DNA from: Nocardioides sp. YIM 152315
GTDB taxonomy: Bacteria; Actinomycetota; Actinomycetes; Propionibacteriales; Nocardioidaceae
Direction of reading: 5' to 3'
Assembly (NCBI RefSeq): GCF_029210375.1
Contig: NZ_JARGER010000015.1
Span: 124,001-188,000, forward strand
DNA length: 64,000 nt
Below the pieces are notes generated by a model. The model saw only the letters and a program-made list of their open reading frames with translations, was not told the origin of the DNA and did not search any database. Positions 1-8,702 of this stretch are shown here, piece by piece; within the stretch, counting starts at the first letter, position 1; every line of letters begins with the position of its first letter. A program made the translations under genes and the position numbers.

Positions 1-88
1 CCGTCCACAGCGACCGTTCCGGCACCTTCCTCCACAGCCTCGGCGGCGGAGCGGACGCATCGTCCCCGGCCCCGGGCAGCCTCGACCC

Positions 89-703
89 ATGACACCACGC
101 CGCACGCTCGTCGGCCTGCTCCTCGTCCCGGTCCTCGCCGCGCTCGGCCTCGCGTCGCCGGCGTCCGGCGCGACCGATCCCGTCGGGGTCTGGCCGCTGG
201 TCCCCGAGCCCACCGTGGAGCGCGGCTTCGATCCGCCGATCGATCCGTGGGGAGCCGGGCACCGTGGCGTCGACCTCCTCGGCCACCAGGGGCAGCGCGT
301 CCGCTCGGCACTGCCGGGCCGGGTCTCGTGGGCGGGGGTGCTCGCCGGTCGGGGGGTGGTCGTCGTCGACCACGGCGCGACCCGCACGACCTACGAGCCG
401 GTCGCCGCCACGGTCGAGGTCGGCGACCCCGTGGCCGCGGGCGACCCGATCGCGACGCTCGAGTCCGTCGGCTCGCACTGCGCCCCGCGCGCCTGCCTGC
501 ACTGGGGTTGGATCCGGGGAGGCGGGATCGAGGGTGAGACCTACCTGGACCCGCTGCGCCTGGTCGGTGCCGGGCCGGTGCGGCTGCTCCCGCTGTGGCG
601 CGACGAGCCGACCGGGATCGCCCGGGCCTCGCCGCCCGTGGGCCAGATGCTCACGTCGTACGCCGGGTGGCGCTCGCCGATGGAGCTGTTCCTCGCCGGT
701 TGA
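89..703 (+). CDS. M23-family (LytM-like) exported protein with altered HxH motif
   Basis: A 204-residue protein of the M23 peptidoglycan endopeptidase fold. Residues 1-27 form a signal peptide (basic MTPRR, hydrophobic core, Ala-rich end), so it should act outside the membrane on cell-wall peptides. The M23 core runs from about 55 to 160, with the zinc motif HxxxD at H58 and D62 and, near its end, C136-L-H138-W-G. The family normally has HxH there; the first His is Cys136, with Cys131 close by, so hydrolytic activity is doubtful. It stands alone on the plus strand and converges on xerC. In relatives this gene lies between rpsB and the xerC-dprA block; rpsB would be left of the window (inference). 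Bases 1-88 hold no gene I can see. The family call is firm, the activity is not. Confidence 0.85.
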   Translation: MTPRRTLVGLLLVPVLAALGLASPASGATDPVGVWPLVPEPTVERGFDPPIDPWGAGHRGVDLLGHQGQRVRSALPGRVSWAGVLAGRGVVVVDHGATRTTYEPVAATVEVGDPVAAGDPIATLESVGSHCAPRACLHWGWIRGGGIEGETYLDPLRLVGAGPVRLLPLWRDEPTGIARASPPVGQMLTSYAGWRSPMELFLAG

Positions 704-722
704 CAGCGGGCTTGAGGACGGG

Positions 723-1664
723 CTATGCCCGCGGGTGCGCCTGCTGGTAGGCCCGCCGCAGTCGGTCGGTCGTGACGTGGGTGTAGAGCTGGGTGGTCGC
801 GAGCGAGGCGTGACCGAGCAGCTCCTGGACCGAGCGCAGATCGGCGCCGCCTTCGAGCAGATGGGTGGCGGCGGTGTGCCGGAGACCGTGGGGACCGATG
901 TCCGGGGCGCCGGGCACCGCCGCGATTCGCCGGTGGACCATGGCGCGCACCGCCCGCTGGTCGATCCGGCGACCCCGGGCGCCGAGGAAGAGCGCCGCCC
1001 CGGCCCCCTCGACGGCCAGCCGCGGCCGGCCCTGACGGGCCCAGAAGTCGAGCGCCCGCGCCGCGGGACGCCCGAACGGCACGGTCCGCTCCTTGCGCCC
1101 CTTGCCGAACACCCGGACGACGTTGCGCTCCCGGTCGACGTCGTCGACGTCCAGTCCGACGAGCTCGCCGACGCGGATGCCGGTCGCGTACAGCAGCTCG
1201 AGCATCGCGACGTCGCGCAGCCCCGTAGCGCTGCCGTCGTCGGCGTGCTCCGTCGCCGACCGGATCAGCTCGGCGGCCTCGTCGGCGCGCAGCACGGGCG
1301 GAAGCGTCTTGTGCGCCTTGGGCGACCGGAGGCTGGCGCCGACGTCGTGCGGGATCCGCCCGGTCCGGGCGAGCCAGGCCGTGAAGACCCGGGCCGCCGT
1401 CGCGCGCCGCGCGATCGTGGTGCGCGAGCGGCCCAGCGTCTGCTGCTTGGCCAGCCAGCTGCGCATCGTGCGCAGGTCGATGTCGCCGACCCCGGTGCCG
1501 CCCAGACGGGCGGCGTGCTCCAGCAGCCCGTGCACGTCCTTCACATAGGCCCTGACCGTGTGGGCGGTGAGGTCGCGCTCGACAGCGAGGTGGCGCTCGT
1601 AGTCGCCCAGGACGGCTGCCATCGGCTCCGGCAGCGCGTCGCCGACCGCCTCCTGCTCGCTCAC
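723..1664 (-). CDS. xerC: Tyrosine recombinase XerC
   Basis: Site-specific tyrosine recombinase of 313 residues, the usual Xer length, which resolves chromosome dimers at dif with its partner XerD in the cytoplasm. The N-terminal SAM-like core-binding domain covers about 1-105. The catalytic domain shows the full active set: Arg in ATGIRVGEL, Lys in [12 protein letters not shown] (His/Arg), the LGHAS His and the Tyr nucleophile in TQLYTHV. The start is GTG; a TAGAGT box six bases upstream (1671-1676) suggests a leaderless message. It lies 28 bases downstream of dprA. XerC rather than XerD is inferred from its position by dprA and the M23 gene, a common actinobacterial order. Confidence 0.93.
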   Translation of the reverse strand: MSEQEAVGDALPEPMAAVLGDYERHLAVERDLTAHTVRAYVKDVHGLLEHAARLGGTGVGDIDLRTMRSWLAKQQTLGRSRTTIARRATAARVFTAWLARTGRIPHDVGASLRSPKAHKTLPPVLRADEAAELIRSATEHADDGSATGLRDVAMLELLYATGIRVGELVGLDVDDVDRERNVVRVFGKGRKERTVPFGRPAARALDFWARQGRPRLAVEGAGAALFLGARGRRIDQRAVRAMVHRRIAAVPGAPDIGPHGLRHTAATHLLEGGADLRSVQELLGHASLATTQLYTHVTTDRLRRAYQQAHPRA

Positions 1665-1670
1665 GGCTCC

Positions 1671-1676
1671 ACTCTA
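1671..1676 (-). promoter_or_regulatory. -10 box for leaderless xerC
   Basis: On the minus strand TAGAGT (pattern TANNNT) ends six bases before the xerC GTG. That is the spacing expected when transcription starts at the start codon. No Shine-Dalgarno sequence precedes the GTG. Confidence 0.45.
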
Positions 1677-1692
1677 GGAACGACCGGTGCTC

Positions 1693-2811
1693 TCAGTCGT
1701 GAGCAAGCGCGGCGAGCCGCCAGCCGCCCTCGTCGCACTGGACCATGCCGCGCACCTCGAGCTCGAGGAGGGCGGCATGAGCGGCGTCCGTGCCCAGGCC
1801 GACGATCCGGGCCACCGAGGCCGAGGTGGCACCGCGGGCGACCGGCACCGCGTCGAGCACCAGCCGCTGGCGGTCGGTGAGAGTGTCCCGGGGCCGCTCA
1901 CGCCCCCGCGGTGGGACCAGGAGGTGCTCCCCTGCGGCGCCGAGGACCTCGAGCACCTCGGCACCCGAGGTAACCAGCGTCGCCGCTCCGGTGCGGACCA
2001 GTTGGTGCACGCCGGCCGAGGTCGCGCTCGTGACCGGACCGGGCACTCCCATCAGCTGGCGGTTGAGACGGGTCGCCCAGTTGGCGGTGTTGAGGGCACC
2101 GCTGCGCAGCGCGGCCTCGACCACCACGGTGCCGCCGGTCAGCGCGGCGATGAGCCGGTTGCGCGTGAGGAACCGGACCCGCATCGCGGCGCCACCGGGC
2201 ACCGTCTCGGAGATCACGGCACCTTCGACGGCCAGGTGCGCGAGCAGGTCGGCGTGTCGCTCCGGGTAGACCTTGTCGGCGCCGCAGGCCAGCACGGCGA
2301 CCGTCGGCGCGTCGGCGGCGATCGCGCCTCGATGCGCGGCCTGGTCGATGCCGTAGGCCGCTCCGGACACGACGATGCGTCCGGCCCGCGCGATGTCGGC
2401 CGCGAGGCCGCGCGCGACGTCGTCGCCGTACGTGGTGGCCGAGCGGGATCCCACGACGGCGACCGCGCCGTCGAGCGCGTCGAGCCGCACCGGCCCGCGC
2501 ACCCAGAGGCCGAGCGGCACCCCGCCGCGCTCCTGGACCGCCGGCGTCCGGGCCAGGTCGTCGAGGCCGGAGGGCCACTCGTCGTCGCCCGGCACGACGA
2601 ACCGCAGACCTGACCGCGCGGCCCGGTCGAGCTCGCGCTCGGGGTCGACCCCGTCGACCCGCGGGCCCAGCACCGGATCGGCCGCGAGCCGGTCGCGCAC
2701 CTCGACGGCGCCGAGCTCGCTCACGGCGTCGAGCAGGGACGCCTTGCCGGGCTCGGCGATCCGGCCGAGCACGACCCGGGCCATCCGGTCGGCGTCGACC
2801 GGGGCCTTCAT
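1693..2811 (-). CDS. dprA: DNA-processing protein DprA
   Basis: A 372-residue member of the DprA/Smf family. DprA loads RecA onto incoming single-stranded DNA during uptake. The Rossmann-like core shows GSRSATTYG, SGAAYGID, the ACGADKVYP stretch and VVVEAALRSGA, and a C-terminal winged-helix-like (DprA WH) segment follows. I chose the ATG at 2811 (MKAPVDADRM) because the family usually begins just before the D-R-M-A-R segment. A longer frame from 2919 would run 41 bases into comM with a low-complexity N-terminus. It follows comM by 67 bases and probably shares its transcript. Natural transformation in this organism cannot be judged from the gene. Confidence 0.9.
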   Translation of the reverse strand: MKAPVDADRMARVVLGRIAEPGKASLLDAVSELGAVEVRDRLAADPVLGPRVDGVDPERELDRAARSGLRFVVPGDDEWPSGLDDLARTPAVQERGGVPLGLWVRGPVRLDALDGAVAVVGSRSATTYGDDVARGLAADIARAGRIVVSGAAYGIDQAAHRGAIAADAPTVAVLACGADKVYPERHADLLAHLAVEGAVISETVPGGAAMRVRFLTRNRLIAALTGGTVVVEAALRSGALNTANWATRLNRQLMGVPGPVTSATSAGVHQLVRTGAATLVTSGAEVLEVLGAAGEHLLVPPRGRERPRDTLTDRQRLVLDAVPVARGATSASVARIVGLGTDAAHAALLELEVRGMVQCDEGGWRLAALAHD

Positions 2812-2878
2812 GCGGGGTCCCCGGCGGGTTGTGCGCAGACCGAGCGCAGCGAGTGGAGCGTGCAACTGGTCGGGGTGC

Positions 2879-4465
2879 TCATGAGACCCGCTCGAGCATC
2901 TGGAGCAGCAGCGGCTCACCGGTGCGAAGACGCAGCGCGGTCTCGACCTCGTCGATCCCCGGGTGGTCCACGCGCCGCAGGTCGGCGATCGTCCACGCGA
3001 GCCGATGGACCCGGGTCGCGCCGCGTCGGCTCAACCGGCCGGCGTAGAGCTGGTCGTCGACGGCCCGCTGGCCGGCCTTGGTGAGCGGCCAGCGCTCGCG
3101 CAGCACGGGCCCGGGCGCGTGCCCGTTGAGGCGCCAGCTCTCCGGGGCGTAGCGCTCGGCCTGACGGGCCCGCGCCGCCACCACCCGGGCGCGCACCTGC
3201 GCGGACGACTCGGGCCGCTCCGTGTCGGCCACCGCGTCGCGCCTGCGCAGCGGCGGCAGGTGCCGCACGATGTCGACGCGGTCGGCGACCGGCCCGGTCA
3301 CCTTGTTGCGGTAGTCGCGGCGCTGCACCTCCCGGCACGTGCACCGGTTGAGCCGGACGTCGCCGCTGAAGTCGCCGCAGGGACACGGGTTGCAGGCGAG
3401 CACGACCATGCCCCGAGCGGGGAGCGTCACCGACTCGTCGCGGCGGGCGACGGTCACGTCGCCGCTCTCCAGCGGCTGGCGCAGCGCCTCGATCACGTCG
3501 GAGCGGAAGAGCGGGAACTCGTCGAGGAAGAGCACGCCGCCGTGTGCCCGGCTCACCTCCCCCGGGCGCACGGCGCCCGACCCGCCACCGATGATGCTCG
3601 CCTTGCTGGCGTCGTGGTGCGGCGCCGAGAACGGCGGCCGGACCAGCATGCCGGCCGCCGGGTCGAGGGTGCCGGCCAGCGAGCAGATCGCGCTGAGCTC
3701 GAGCGACTCGTCCTGGGCGAGGTCGGGCAGGATGCCGGGGACGCGTTCGGCCAGGCTGGTCTTGCCGGAGCCCTTCGGTCCGGACAGGAGCAGGTGGTGA
3801 CCGCCTGCGGCCGCGACCTCGACGGCGTACCGCGCGTCGTCGACGCCGAGCAGGTCGGCGAGGTCGAGCTCGTCGAGCCGCTCCTGACCTCGCCAGGCCA
3901 GCAGCGGTGCCCCGGACAACGGCGCGACCGGCGCCGCGTCCGGGACCTCCTCGTCGCGCAGCACCGCGACCACCTGGGCGAGCGACCGCACGCCGATGAC
4001 GCTCATGTCGGGGACCATGGCCGCCTCCGCGGCCTGCGGCTCGGGCACGAACACGGCCCCGATGCCGCGTTCGGCCGCCGCCAGCACCATCGGCAGCACC
4101 CCGGCCACCGGGCGCAGGTTGCCGTCGAGGGTGAGCTCGCCGACGAACGCGGCGCTCGTGAGGGATCCGACCGGGATCGAGCCCGCGGCAGCGAGGACGG
4201 AGACGGCGACGGCGAGGTCGAAGTGGGTCCCGCTCTTCAACAGGTCGGCCGGCGAGAGCAGGATCGTGATCCGCCGCGTCCCCGGCCAGTCGAGGTGGCT
4301 GTTGATGATGGCCATGCGGCACCGGTCGCGCGCCTCGTTGATCGTGGTGTCGGCGCGGCCGACCATGGTCACCCCGACCTGTCCTGGCGAGACGTCCGTC
4401 TGCACGTCGATGAGGTGGCCCACCGCGCCGTGCAGCGAGACGGTGTGGGCGGTGGCGAACGGCAT
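2879..4465 (-). CDS. comM: YifB/ComM family Mg-chelatase-like AAA+ ATPase
   Basis: A 528-residue AAA+ protein of the Mg-chelatase-like ComM family. In transformable bacteria ComM is a hexameric helicase that extends integration of donor DNA. The N-terminal LonC-like domain (about 1-190) starts with the typical MPFATAHTVSL. The AAA core has Walker A GPKGSGKTS, Walker B VLFLDEF, a Cys cluster (CNPCPCG and later CTC) and a C-terminal Mg-chelatase domain. Its ATG shares bases with the stop of yraN (TGATG), so the two are probably translationally coupled. dprA follows. A yraN-comM-dprA order is common in Actinomycetota. Confidence 0.92.
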   Translation of the reverse strand: MPFATAHTVSLHGAVGHLIDVQTDVSPGQVGVTMVGRADTTINEARDRCRMAIINSHLDWPGTRRITILLSPADLLKSGTHFDLAVAVSVLAAAGSIPVGSLTSAAFVGELTLDGNLRPVAGVLPMVLAAAERGIGAVFVPEPQAAEAAMVPDMSVIGVRSLAQVVAVLRDEEVPDAAPVAPLSGAPLLAWRGQERLDELDLADLLGVDDARYAVEVAAAGGHHLLLSGPKGSGKTSLAERVPGILPDLAQDESLELSAICSLAGTLDPAAGMLVRPPFSAPHHDASKASIIGGGSGAVRPGEVSRAHGGVLFLDEFPLFRSDVIEALRQPLESGDVTVARRDESVTLPARGMVVLACNPCPCGDFSGDVRLNRCTCREVQRRDYRNKVTGPVADRVDIVRHLPPLRRRDAVADTERPESSAQVRARVVAARARQAERYAPESWRLNGHAPGPVLRERWPLTKAGQRAVDDQLYAGRLSRRGATRVHRLAWTIADLRRVDHPGIDEVETALRLRTGEPLLLQMLERVS

Positions 4466-4839
4466 CAGCCGATCCCTCGCACGTGGTCGACCGTCGCCGG
4501 TCCGCGCCGCGGCCGCAGCACCGCGACGAGGTCGACCCGGACGTCAGGGACCGCCAGGCCCTGCGCCGCCTGCCACCGCGTCGCGAGTCGGAGCAGCCTG
4601 TCGAGCTTGGTGGCGCCGACCGCCTCGTGCGGGGTGCCGTAGTCGACGGTCGTGCGGGTCTTGACCTCGCAGACCACCAGCACGTCGCCCTCGCGCAGCA
4701 CCAGGTCGATCTCCCCCGCCTCGCACCGCCAGTTGCGGTCGAGCACGACCATCCCCTGCTCCACCAGGTGTCGCTCGGCGAGCCGCTCGCCGTAGTCACC
4801 GAGCGCCCGCTGCCGCGTCGTCGTCGCCGATCCAGTCAT
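4465..4839 (-). CDS. YraN/UPF0102 nuclease-fold protein
   Basis: A 124-residue UPF0102 (YraN) protein. The restriction-endonuclease-like fold is visible as GDYGERLAERHL, then GEIDLVLRE and the CEVKTR motif, whose acidic and Lys residues match the metal-binding PD-(D/E)xK core. The cellular role of the family is not established. The ATG at 4839 is chosen because AGGAGGT lies seven bases upstream; a longer open frame exists but has no family similarity. Its TGA overlaps the comM ATG. The gap of 125 bases to DUF2469 upstream holds no gene. Confidence 0.9.
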   Translation of the reverse strand: MTGSATTTRQRALGDYGERLAERHLVEQGMVVLDRNWRCEAGEIDLVLREGDVLVVCEVKTRTTVDYGTPHEAVGATKLDRLLRLATRWQAAQGLAVPDVRVDLVAVLRPRRGPATVDHVRGIG

Positions 4840-4964
4840 GTCCGTGACCTCCTGACTGCCAGCGTGGCGGTAGGAGGGGACGATCGACGGCGTCGGGCGG
4901 GGCGGCTGTGGAGAACGCCGTCCGAGCACGTCCTGTGGACGGAGAGCGGCTCGTGAGCGGCGGG

Positions 4965-5273
4965 TCAGCTCTTGGGGAGGTCGATCTCCGTGGGGCTGAG
5001 CTCCTCGACGTTGACGTCCTTGAAGGTGAGGACCTTGACGTTCTTGGCGAAGCGGGCGGGCCGGTACATGTCCCACACCCACGCGTCGCTCATCGACACC
5101 TCGAAGAACACGTCCCCGGCCTCGGTGCGTGCCTTCACGTCCACCTGGTTGCACAGGTAGAAGCGGCGGTCGGTCTCGACGACGTACTTGAAGATGCCGA
5201 CGACGTCGCGGTACTCCCGGTAGAGCGTCAGCTCCATCTCGGTCTCGTACTTCTCGAGGTCCTCCGCGCTCAT
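4965..5273 (-). CDS. DUF2469 family protein
   Basis: A 102-residue acidic protein of DUF2469, found almost only in Actinomycetota and nearly always next to rnhB and yraN. It opens with MSAEDLEKYE, followed by the well-conserved LTLYREYRDVVGIFKYVVE and a region rich in aromatic residues (VWDMYRPARF). No catalytic motif, signal peptide or membrane segment is visible. Function is unknown; its conserved neighbourhood hints at nucleic-acid metabolism, but that is only association. Length is normal for the family. Confidence 0.92.
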   Translation of the reverse strand: MSAEDLEKYETEMELTLYREYRDVVGIFKYVVETDRRFYLCNQVDVKARTEAGDVFFEVSMSDAWVWDMYRPARFAKNVKVLTFKDVNVEELSPTEIDLPKS

Positions 5274-5343
5274 GCTGTTCCGGGGTCCCAGCGGTTGCGT
5301 GCCTCCGCGCGAAGCGCTCCCGTCGCGCGCTTTCGTGGCGTGT

Positions 5344-6051
5344 TCACAGAGGCGACTCTATCCCCGCGGGCTCGAGGCCGAGCTCGCCCACGCCGGGCTC
5401 GAGGCCCGCGGCGCGCCGGACGTTGACGAAGCGCATCCGGTGGATCGGCGACGGCCCGTGCTCGGTGAGCGCCGCGGTGTGCACGTCGGTGATGTAGCCC
5501 TTGTGCGTCTTGAAGTCGTACGCCGGCCACTCGGCGTCGAGGTCGGTCATGATCCGGTCTCGGGTGACCTTGGCCAGCACCGACGCGGCCGCGATGCACG
5601 CGGCCACCCGGTCGCCCTTCCAGACGGCCAGCCCGGGCACGCCGAGCCCGTCGACGGGGAACCCGTCGGTGAGCACGTACGCCGGCGGCAGGTCCAGCAG
5701 GGCGACGGCGCGCCGCAGCGCCTCGACGTTCGCCACGTGCATGCCGAGCCGGTCGCACTCACCGTGGGAGATCACGACCACCGACCAGGCCAGGGCGCGC
5801 TTGACGACCTGCTCGTAGCAGCGCTCCCGTGCCTTCTCGGTGAGCAGCTTGGAGTCGGCGAGCCCCGGGACGATGCCCGCCTTGCCGGGCGGCAGGATCG
5901 CCGCGCCGGCGACCAGCGGACCCGCGCAGGCACCGCGGCCCGCCTCGTCGACGCCGGCGATGTGGTCGATGCCGTGCCGCCGGAGGGCACGCTCGTAGCC
6001 GTAGAGGCCGGCGTCCCTCCGGACGGTCGCGCCGCGGGGCAGCTCGCTCAT
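5344..6051 (-). CDS. rnhB: Ribonuclease HII
   Basis: RNase HII, 235 residues, which cuts RNA in RNA-DNA hybrids and excises single ribonucleotides from DNA. The catalytic acidic residues are seen in GVDEAGRGACAGPLV (Asp-Glu pair), in LADSKLLT and later in VLTDGFPV. The C-terminal HKGYITDVH segment is also typical. It lies 19 bases downstream of lepB on the same strand, so cotranscription is likely, with DUF2469 after a gap of 70 bases. Confidence 0.95.
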   Translation of the reverse strand: MSELPRGATVRRDAGLYGYERALRRHGIDHIAGVDEAGRGACAGPLVAGAAILPPGKAGIVPGLADSKLLTEKARERCYEQVVKRALAWSVVVISHGECDRLGMHVANVEALRRAVALLDLPPAYVLTDGFPVDGLGVPGLAVWKGDRVAACIAAASVLAKVTRDRIMTDLDAEWPAYDFKTHKGYITDVHTAALTEHGPSPIHRMRFVNVRRAAGLEPGVGELGLEPAGIESPL

Positions 6052-6070
6052 CGGTCCAGCTCCGCCGAGG

Positions 6071-6862
6071 TCAACCGGCGTCCGGCACGTCCGCGAAGGT
6101 GTCGGGACGGTGCAGGACCTCGAAGCGATCGCTGGGCCACAGCAGCACGAAGACCTTGCCGACCACGTCGTCGGTCTCGACGTACGGGTTCTTCGTGCAG
6201 TCGGTCTGGTCGGGCTTGCACATGTGGAACGACGAGTCCGCCGAGTTGCTGCGGTTGTCGCCCATCACGAAGATCCGGCCGTCCGGGATCGGCCCGACCT
6301 CCCAGTCCTTGCTGCAGTCGTTGACCATCGGGCCGTAGCACTCCGCCCCGCCGAGCCGGGCGTAGTCCTCCTCGTTGAGCGGCTGTCCGTTGACCGTCAG
6401 CCGACCCTGGTCGTCGCAGCACTCGATGGTGTCGCCGGCGACGCCGATCACCCGCTTCACCAGGTGACCGCCCGTCGGATAGAGGCCGACCTTCGACAGC
6501 ACCTTGGCGACGGGGCTCTCGGGTCCTGCGGCCTCCTCGCCGTTGAGCCAGCCACCCGGGTCCTTGAACACCACGACGTCACCGCGCTCGGGGCCGTCGA
6601 ACCAGTACGACGGCTTCTCCACCAGGATCCGGTCGTTCTTCACCAGCCCGGGCTCCATGGACTCCGAGGGGATGTAGAACGCCTGCACGAACAGCGCCTT
6701 GATGAGGATCGCCAGCACCAGCGCGATGCCGAGCAGCAGGATCGTCTCCTGCCACACCGGCAGGTGCTTCTTCGACTTCCGGCGCCGTCTGGGCGTCCCG
6801 CCGGACTGTCCGCTGCCGTCGGGTGACTCCGCGTTCGTCGTGGGTTCATCCGTGGTGCTCAT
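6071..6862 (-). CDS. lepB: Signal peptidase I
   Basis: Type I signal peptidase, 263 residues, which removes signal peptides from Sec and Tat exported proteins at the outer face of the membrane. A cytoplasmic N-terminus (about 1-45, basic RRRRKSKK) precedes one membrane segment (about 50-72). The catalytic Ser lies in IPSESMEPG, the Lys in VKRVIGVAGD and box E in GDNRSNSADS. The ATG at 6862 is chosen because the protein then begins with the usual short disordered segment; upstream in-frame sequence is low complexity. A TACTCT box lies 35 bases upstream. rnhB follows closely. Confidence 0.94.
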   Translation of the reverse strand: MSTTDEPTTNAESPDGSGQSGGTPRRRRKSKKHLPVWQETILLLGIALVLAILIKALFVQAFYIPSESMEPGLVKNDRILVEKPSYWFDGPERGDVVVFKDPGGWLNGEEAAGPESPVAKVLSKVGLYPTGGHLVKRVIGVAGDTIECCDDQGRLTVNGQPLNEEDYARLGGAECYGPMVNDCSKDWEVGPIPDGRIFVMGDNRSNSADSSFHMCKPDQTDCTKNPYVETDDVVGKVFVLLWPSDRFEVLHRPDTFADVPDAG

Positions 6863-6897
6863 GCCCTCGCCATCGTGATCGTCGGAAGCCACGCCCC

Positions 6898-6903
6898 AGA
6901 GTA
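6898..6903 (-). promoter_or_regulatory. Candidate -10 box for lepB
   Basis: Minus-strand TACTCT fits TANNNT and would start a short leader of about 29 bases before the lepB ATG. The rplS terminator lies directly upstream, which fits a new transcription unit starting here. No convincing -35 box is seen. Confidence 0.35.
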
Positions 6904-6926
6904 GACGTTGGCCCGAGACGCACGAA

Positions 6927-6954
6927 GACCGCGATCCCCGGCGGGATCGCGGTC
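6927..6954 (-). terminator. rplS terminator hairpin
   Basis: A perfect 11-base inverted repeat (6927-6937 with 6944-6954, six-base loop) stands 30 bases downstream of the rplS stop and just ahead of the lepB promoter. As usual in high-GC genomes there is no T tract. Confidence 0.7.
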
Positions 6955-6983
6955 CTCGGAAGTCACGGTCCGAGCGTAGGCGC

Positions 6984-7334
6984 TCAGGACTCGCGGCGCT
7001 CCTTGATCTTGGCCTTCTTGCCGCGCAGGTTGCGCAGGTAGTAGAGCTTCGCGCGGCGGACGTCACCGCGGGTGACGACCTCGATCTGCTCGAAGATCGG
7101 GGAGTTCAGCGGGAAGGTCCGCTCGACACCGACGCCGAAGGAGACCTTGCGGACGGTGAAGGTGCGACCGACGCCGGAGCCGTGGATGCGGATCACGACG
7201 CCCTGGAAGACCTGGATTCGGGACCGGTTGCCCTCGACGACCTTCACGTGCACCTTGACGGTGTCACCGGAGCGGAACTCCGGGAGGTCGGTGCGCTTGA
7301 TCGCGCTGCCGAGATCGGCGATGACGTTGCTCAT
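6984..7334 (-). CDS. rplS: 50S ribosomal protein L19
   Basis: Ribosomal protein L19, 116 residues, the normal length; it sits at the 30S-50S interface. Recognised by [16 protein letters not shown], the [10 protein letters not shown] segment, [10 protein letters not shown] and the basic [16 protein letters not shown] end. It is last in the rpsP-KH-rimM-trmD-rplS cluster but is separated from trmD by 192 bases holding a structured leader and a promoter-like motif, so it probably has its own promoter. An AGGAGAGA-type ribosome site precedes the ATG. Confidence 0.97.
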   Translation of the reverse strand: MSNVIADLGSAIKRTDLPEFRSGDTVKVHVKVVEGNRSRIQVFQGVVIRIHGSGVGRTFTVRKVSFGVGVERTFPLNSPIFEQIEVVTRGDVRRAKLYYLRNLRGKKAKIKERRES

Positions 7335-7352
7335 TGTCTCTCCTCGCGGGTG

Positions 7353-7522
7353 CCACAGGTCAGCCGCGGTACGGGGATGGTGATGCAGTTGGGTGATCCA
7401 GCCTCACCGGCCGGCGGCGCCGCGCTCCCCCTGTGGCAGGAGGCGGTGCGGACCCCCACAGGAGACTTCCTCCGGGCGATCCTTGTTTGGCCGGCTGGAC
7501 CGAGGGTCAAGTCTGCCACAGG
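7353..7522 (-). promoter_or_regulatory. Candidate rplS leader with competing complementary motifs
   Basis: In the 192 bases before rplS the heptamer CCTGTGG occurs three times on the minus strand (7516-7522, 7456-7462, 7353-7359) and its complement CCACAGG once (7430-7436). In RNA the single CCACAGG could pair with any one of the three copies, which gives alternative folds. This resembles a ribosomal-protein autoregulatory leader. An L19 leader is known in Bacillota, but I cannot show that this is the same. Confidence 0.4.
7505..7518 (-). promoter_or_regulatory. Shared r-protein promoter motif upstream of rplS
   Basis: Minus-strand TGGCAGACTTGACC. It differs by one base from TGGCAGACTTGGCC upstream of rpsP (10296-10309). 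It could be a -10 region (CAGACT) or a -35 (TTGACC); the sequence alone does not decide. Confidence 0.45.
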
Positions 7523-7526
7523 GCTC

Positions 7527-8702
7527 TCACCCCCGGGAAATCCGCTGGGTCACCTTCTTCGTCATCCGCACGACGCCCGGCTCGATCTCGCCGCGGAGGC
7601 GGTAGCCGGCCTTCTTGTACATCCGCTGGTTGCGGGTGCTGCCGGCGCCGGTGAAGAGCGAGTACGTCGTGGCCGCGGCTGGCGCCAGCGCCTCGATGCG
7701 CTCCAGGAGCGCGCGGCCGAGCCCGCGCCCGGCCAGGTCGGGCGCGACCATCAGCCGGCCGACCTCCCACGACTCGCCGTCGAGCGAGGCGCGCACCGCG
7801 CCGACCAGCCGGCCGGCGGCGCGGGCGACCAGCACCGTGTCGCGCACCAGCCACCCGCGGACGTCGTCGAGCGTCTCGTGCAGGGCGGGGATGCGCACGC
7901 CCGGGTTGTCGTGCTGCTCGGCCACCCAGCACGCGAGCTGCAGCACGAGCAGCTCACCGGCGTCGGCGGGGTCGACGGGCCGGATCTCGACGCCGTCCAG
8001 CAGGACCGACGCCGAGACGAGGTCCGGCCGCCGCTCCGCCGTACGCCGGACCGCCTGGTCGCGCCGCCACGCCGCGATCGCGGCGTGGTCGCCGGACAGC
8101 AGCACGGGCGGCACGTCGTGGCCCCGCCAGGTCGCGGGCTTGGTGTAGACGGGGTACTCCAGCAGGCCGTCCTCGTGCGACTCCTCCTCGAGCGAGGCGG
8201 CGTTGCCCATGAAGCCCGGCACGAGTCGCACGACGGCCTCGGTGATGGCGAGCGCGGCGACCTCTCCCCCGTTGAGGACGTAGTCGCCGAGCGAGACCTC
8301 GACGACCTCGGTGCGGGCGGCCGCCTCGTCGAGCACCCGCTGGTCGATGCCCTCGTAGCGGCCGCAGAGGAAGACCAGACGCTTTCGGGCGGCCAGGTCG
8401 CGTGCGAGCGCCTGGGTCAGCCGCCGACCCGACGGCGTCGGCACGACCACCGTGGCGCCCTCGATCACGAGGTGGTCGAGGGCCTCGCCCCAGGGCTCGG
8501 GCTTCATCACCATGCCGGCGCCGCCGCCGTACGGCGTGTCGTCGACGGTGCGGTGTCGGTCGTGGGTCCACCGCCGCAGGTCGTGGACCATCACGTCGAT
8601 CAGGCCGCGCTCCCGCGCCTTGCCCGCGAGGGACAGCTCGAGCGGGGCGAGGTAGTCGGGGAAGATCGTGACGATGTCGATCTGCACTGGCTCGCTCGTC
8701 AC
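7527..8702 (-). CDS. trmD: tRNA (guanine37-N1)-methyltransferase TrmD fused to a GNAT acetyltransferase domain
   Basis: A 391-residue fusion. Residues 1-228 are a complete TrmD, which methylates N1 of G37 in tRNA with S-adenosylmethionine. They show [20 protein letters not shown], the knotted SAM-binding GRYEGIDQR and [11 protein letters not shown], and the C-terminal [10 protein letters not shown]. Residues about 238-385 form a GNAT domain with the acetyl-CoA loop RGLGRAL and the late GYRLRG strand. TrmD alone is about 230-260 residues, so the GNAT part is an addition. There is no stop or frameshift between them. Start: GTG at 8702, or GTG at 8687. It follows rimM by four bases. The acetylation target is unknown. 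Confidence 0.9.
   Translation of the reverse strand: MTSEPVQIDIVTIFPDYLAPLELSLAGKARERGLIDVMVHDLRRWTHDRHRTVDDTPYGGGAGMVMKPEPWGEALDHLVIEGATVVVPTPSGRRLTQALARDLAARKRLVFLCGRYEGIDQRVLDEAAARTEVVEVSLGDYVLNGGEVAALAITEAVVRLVPGFMGNAASLEEESHEDGLLEYPVYTKPATWRGHDVPPVLLSGDHAAIAAWRRDQAVRRTAERRPDLVSASVLLDGVEIRPVDPADAGELLVLQLACWVAEQHDNPGVRIPALHETLDDVRGWLVRDTVLVARAAGRLVGAVRASLDGESWEVGRLMVAPDLAGRGLGRALLERIEALAPAAATTYSLFTGAGSTRNQRMYKKAGYRLRGEIEPGVVRMTKKVTQRISRG

Noticed and set aside
723..1664. xerC as an integrase of a mobile element
   Set aside because: Its length, intact Xer motifs and housekeeping neighbours (dprA, comM), with no attachment-site repeats or phage genes, fit the chromosomal XerC.
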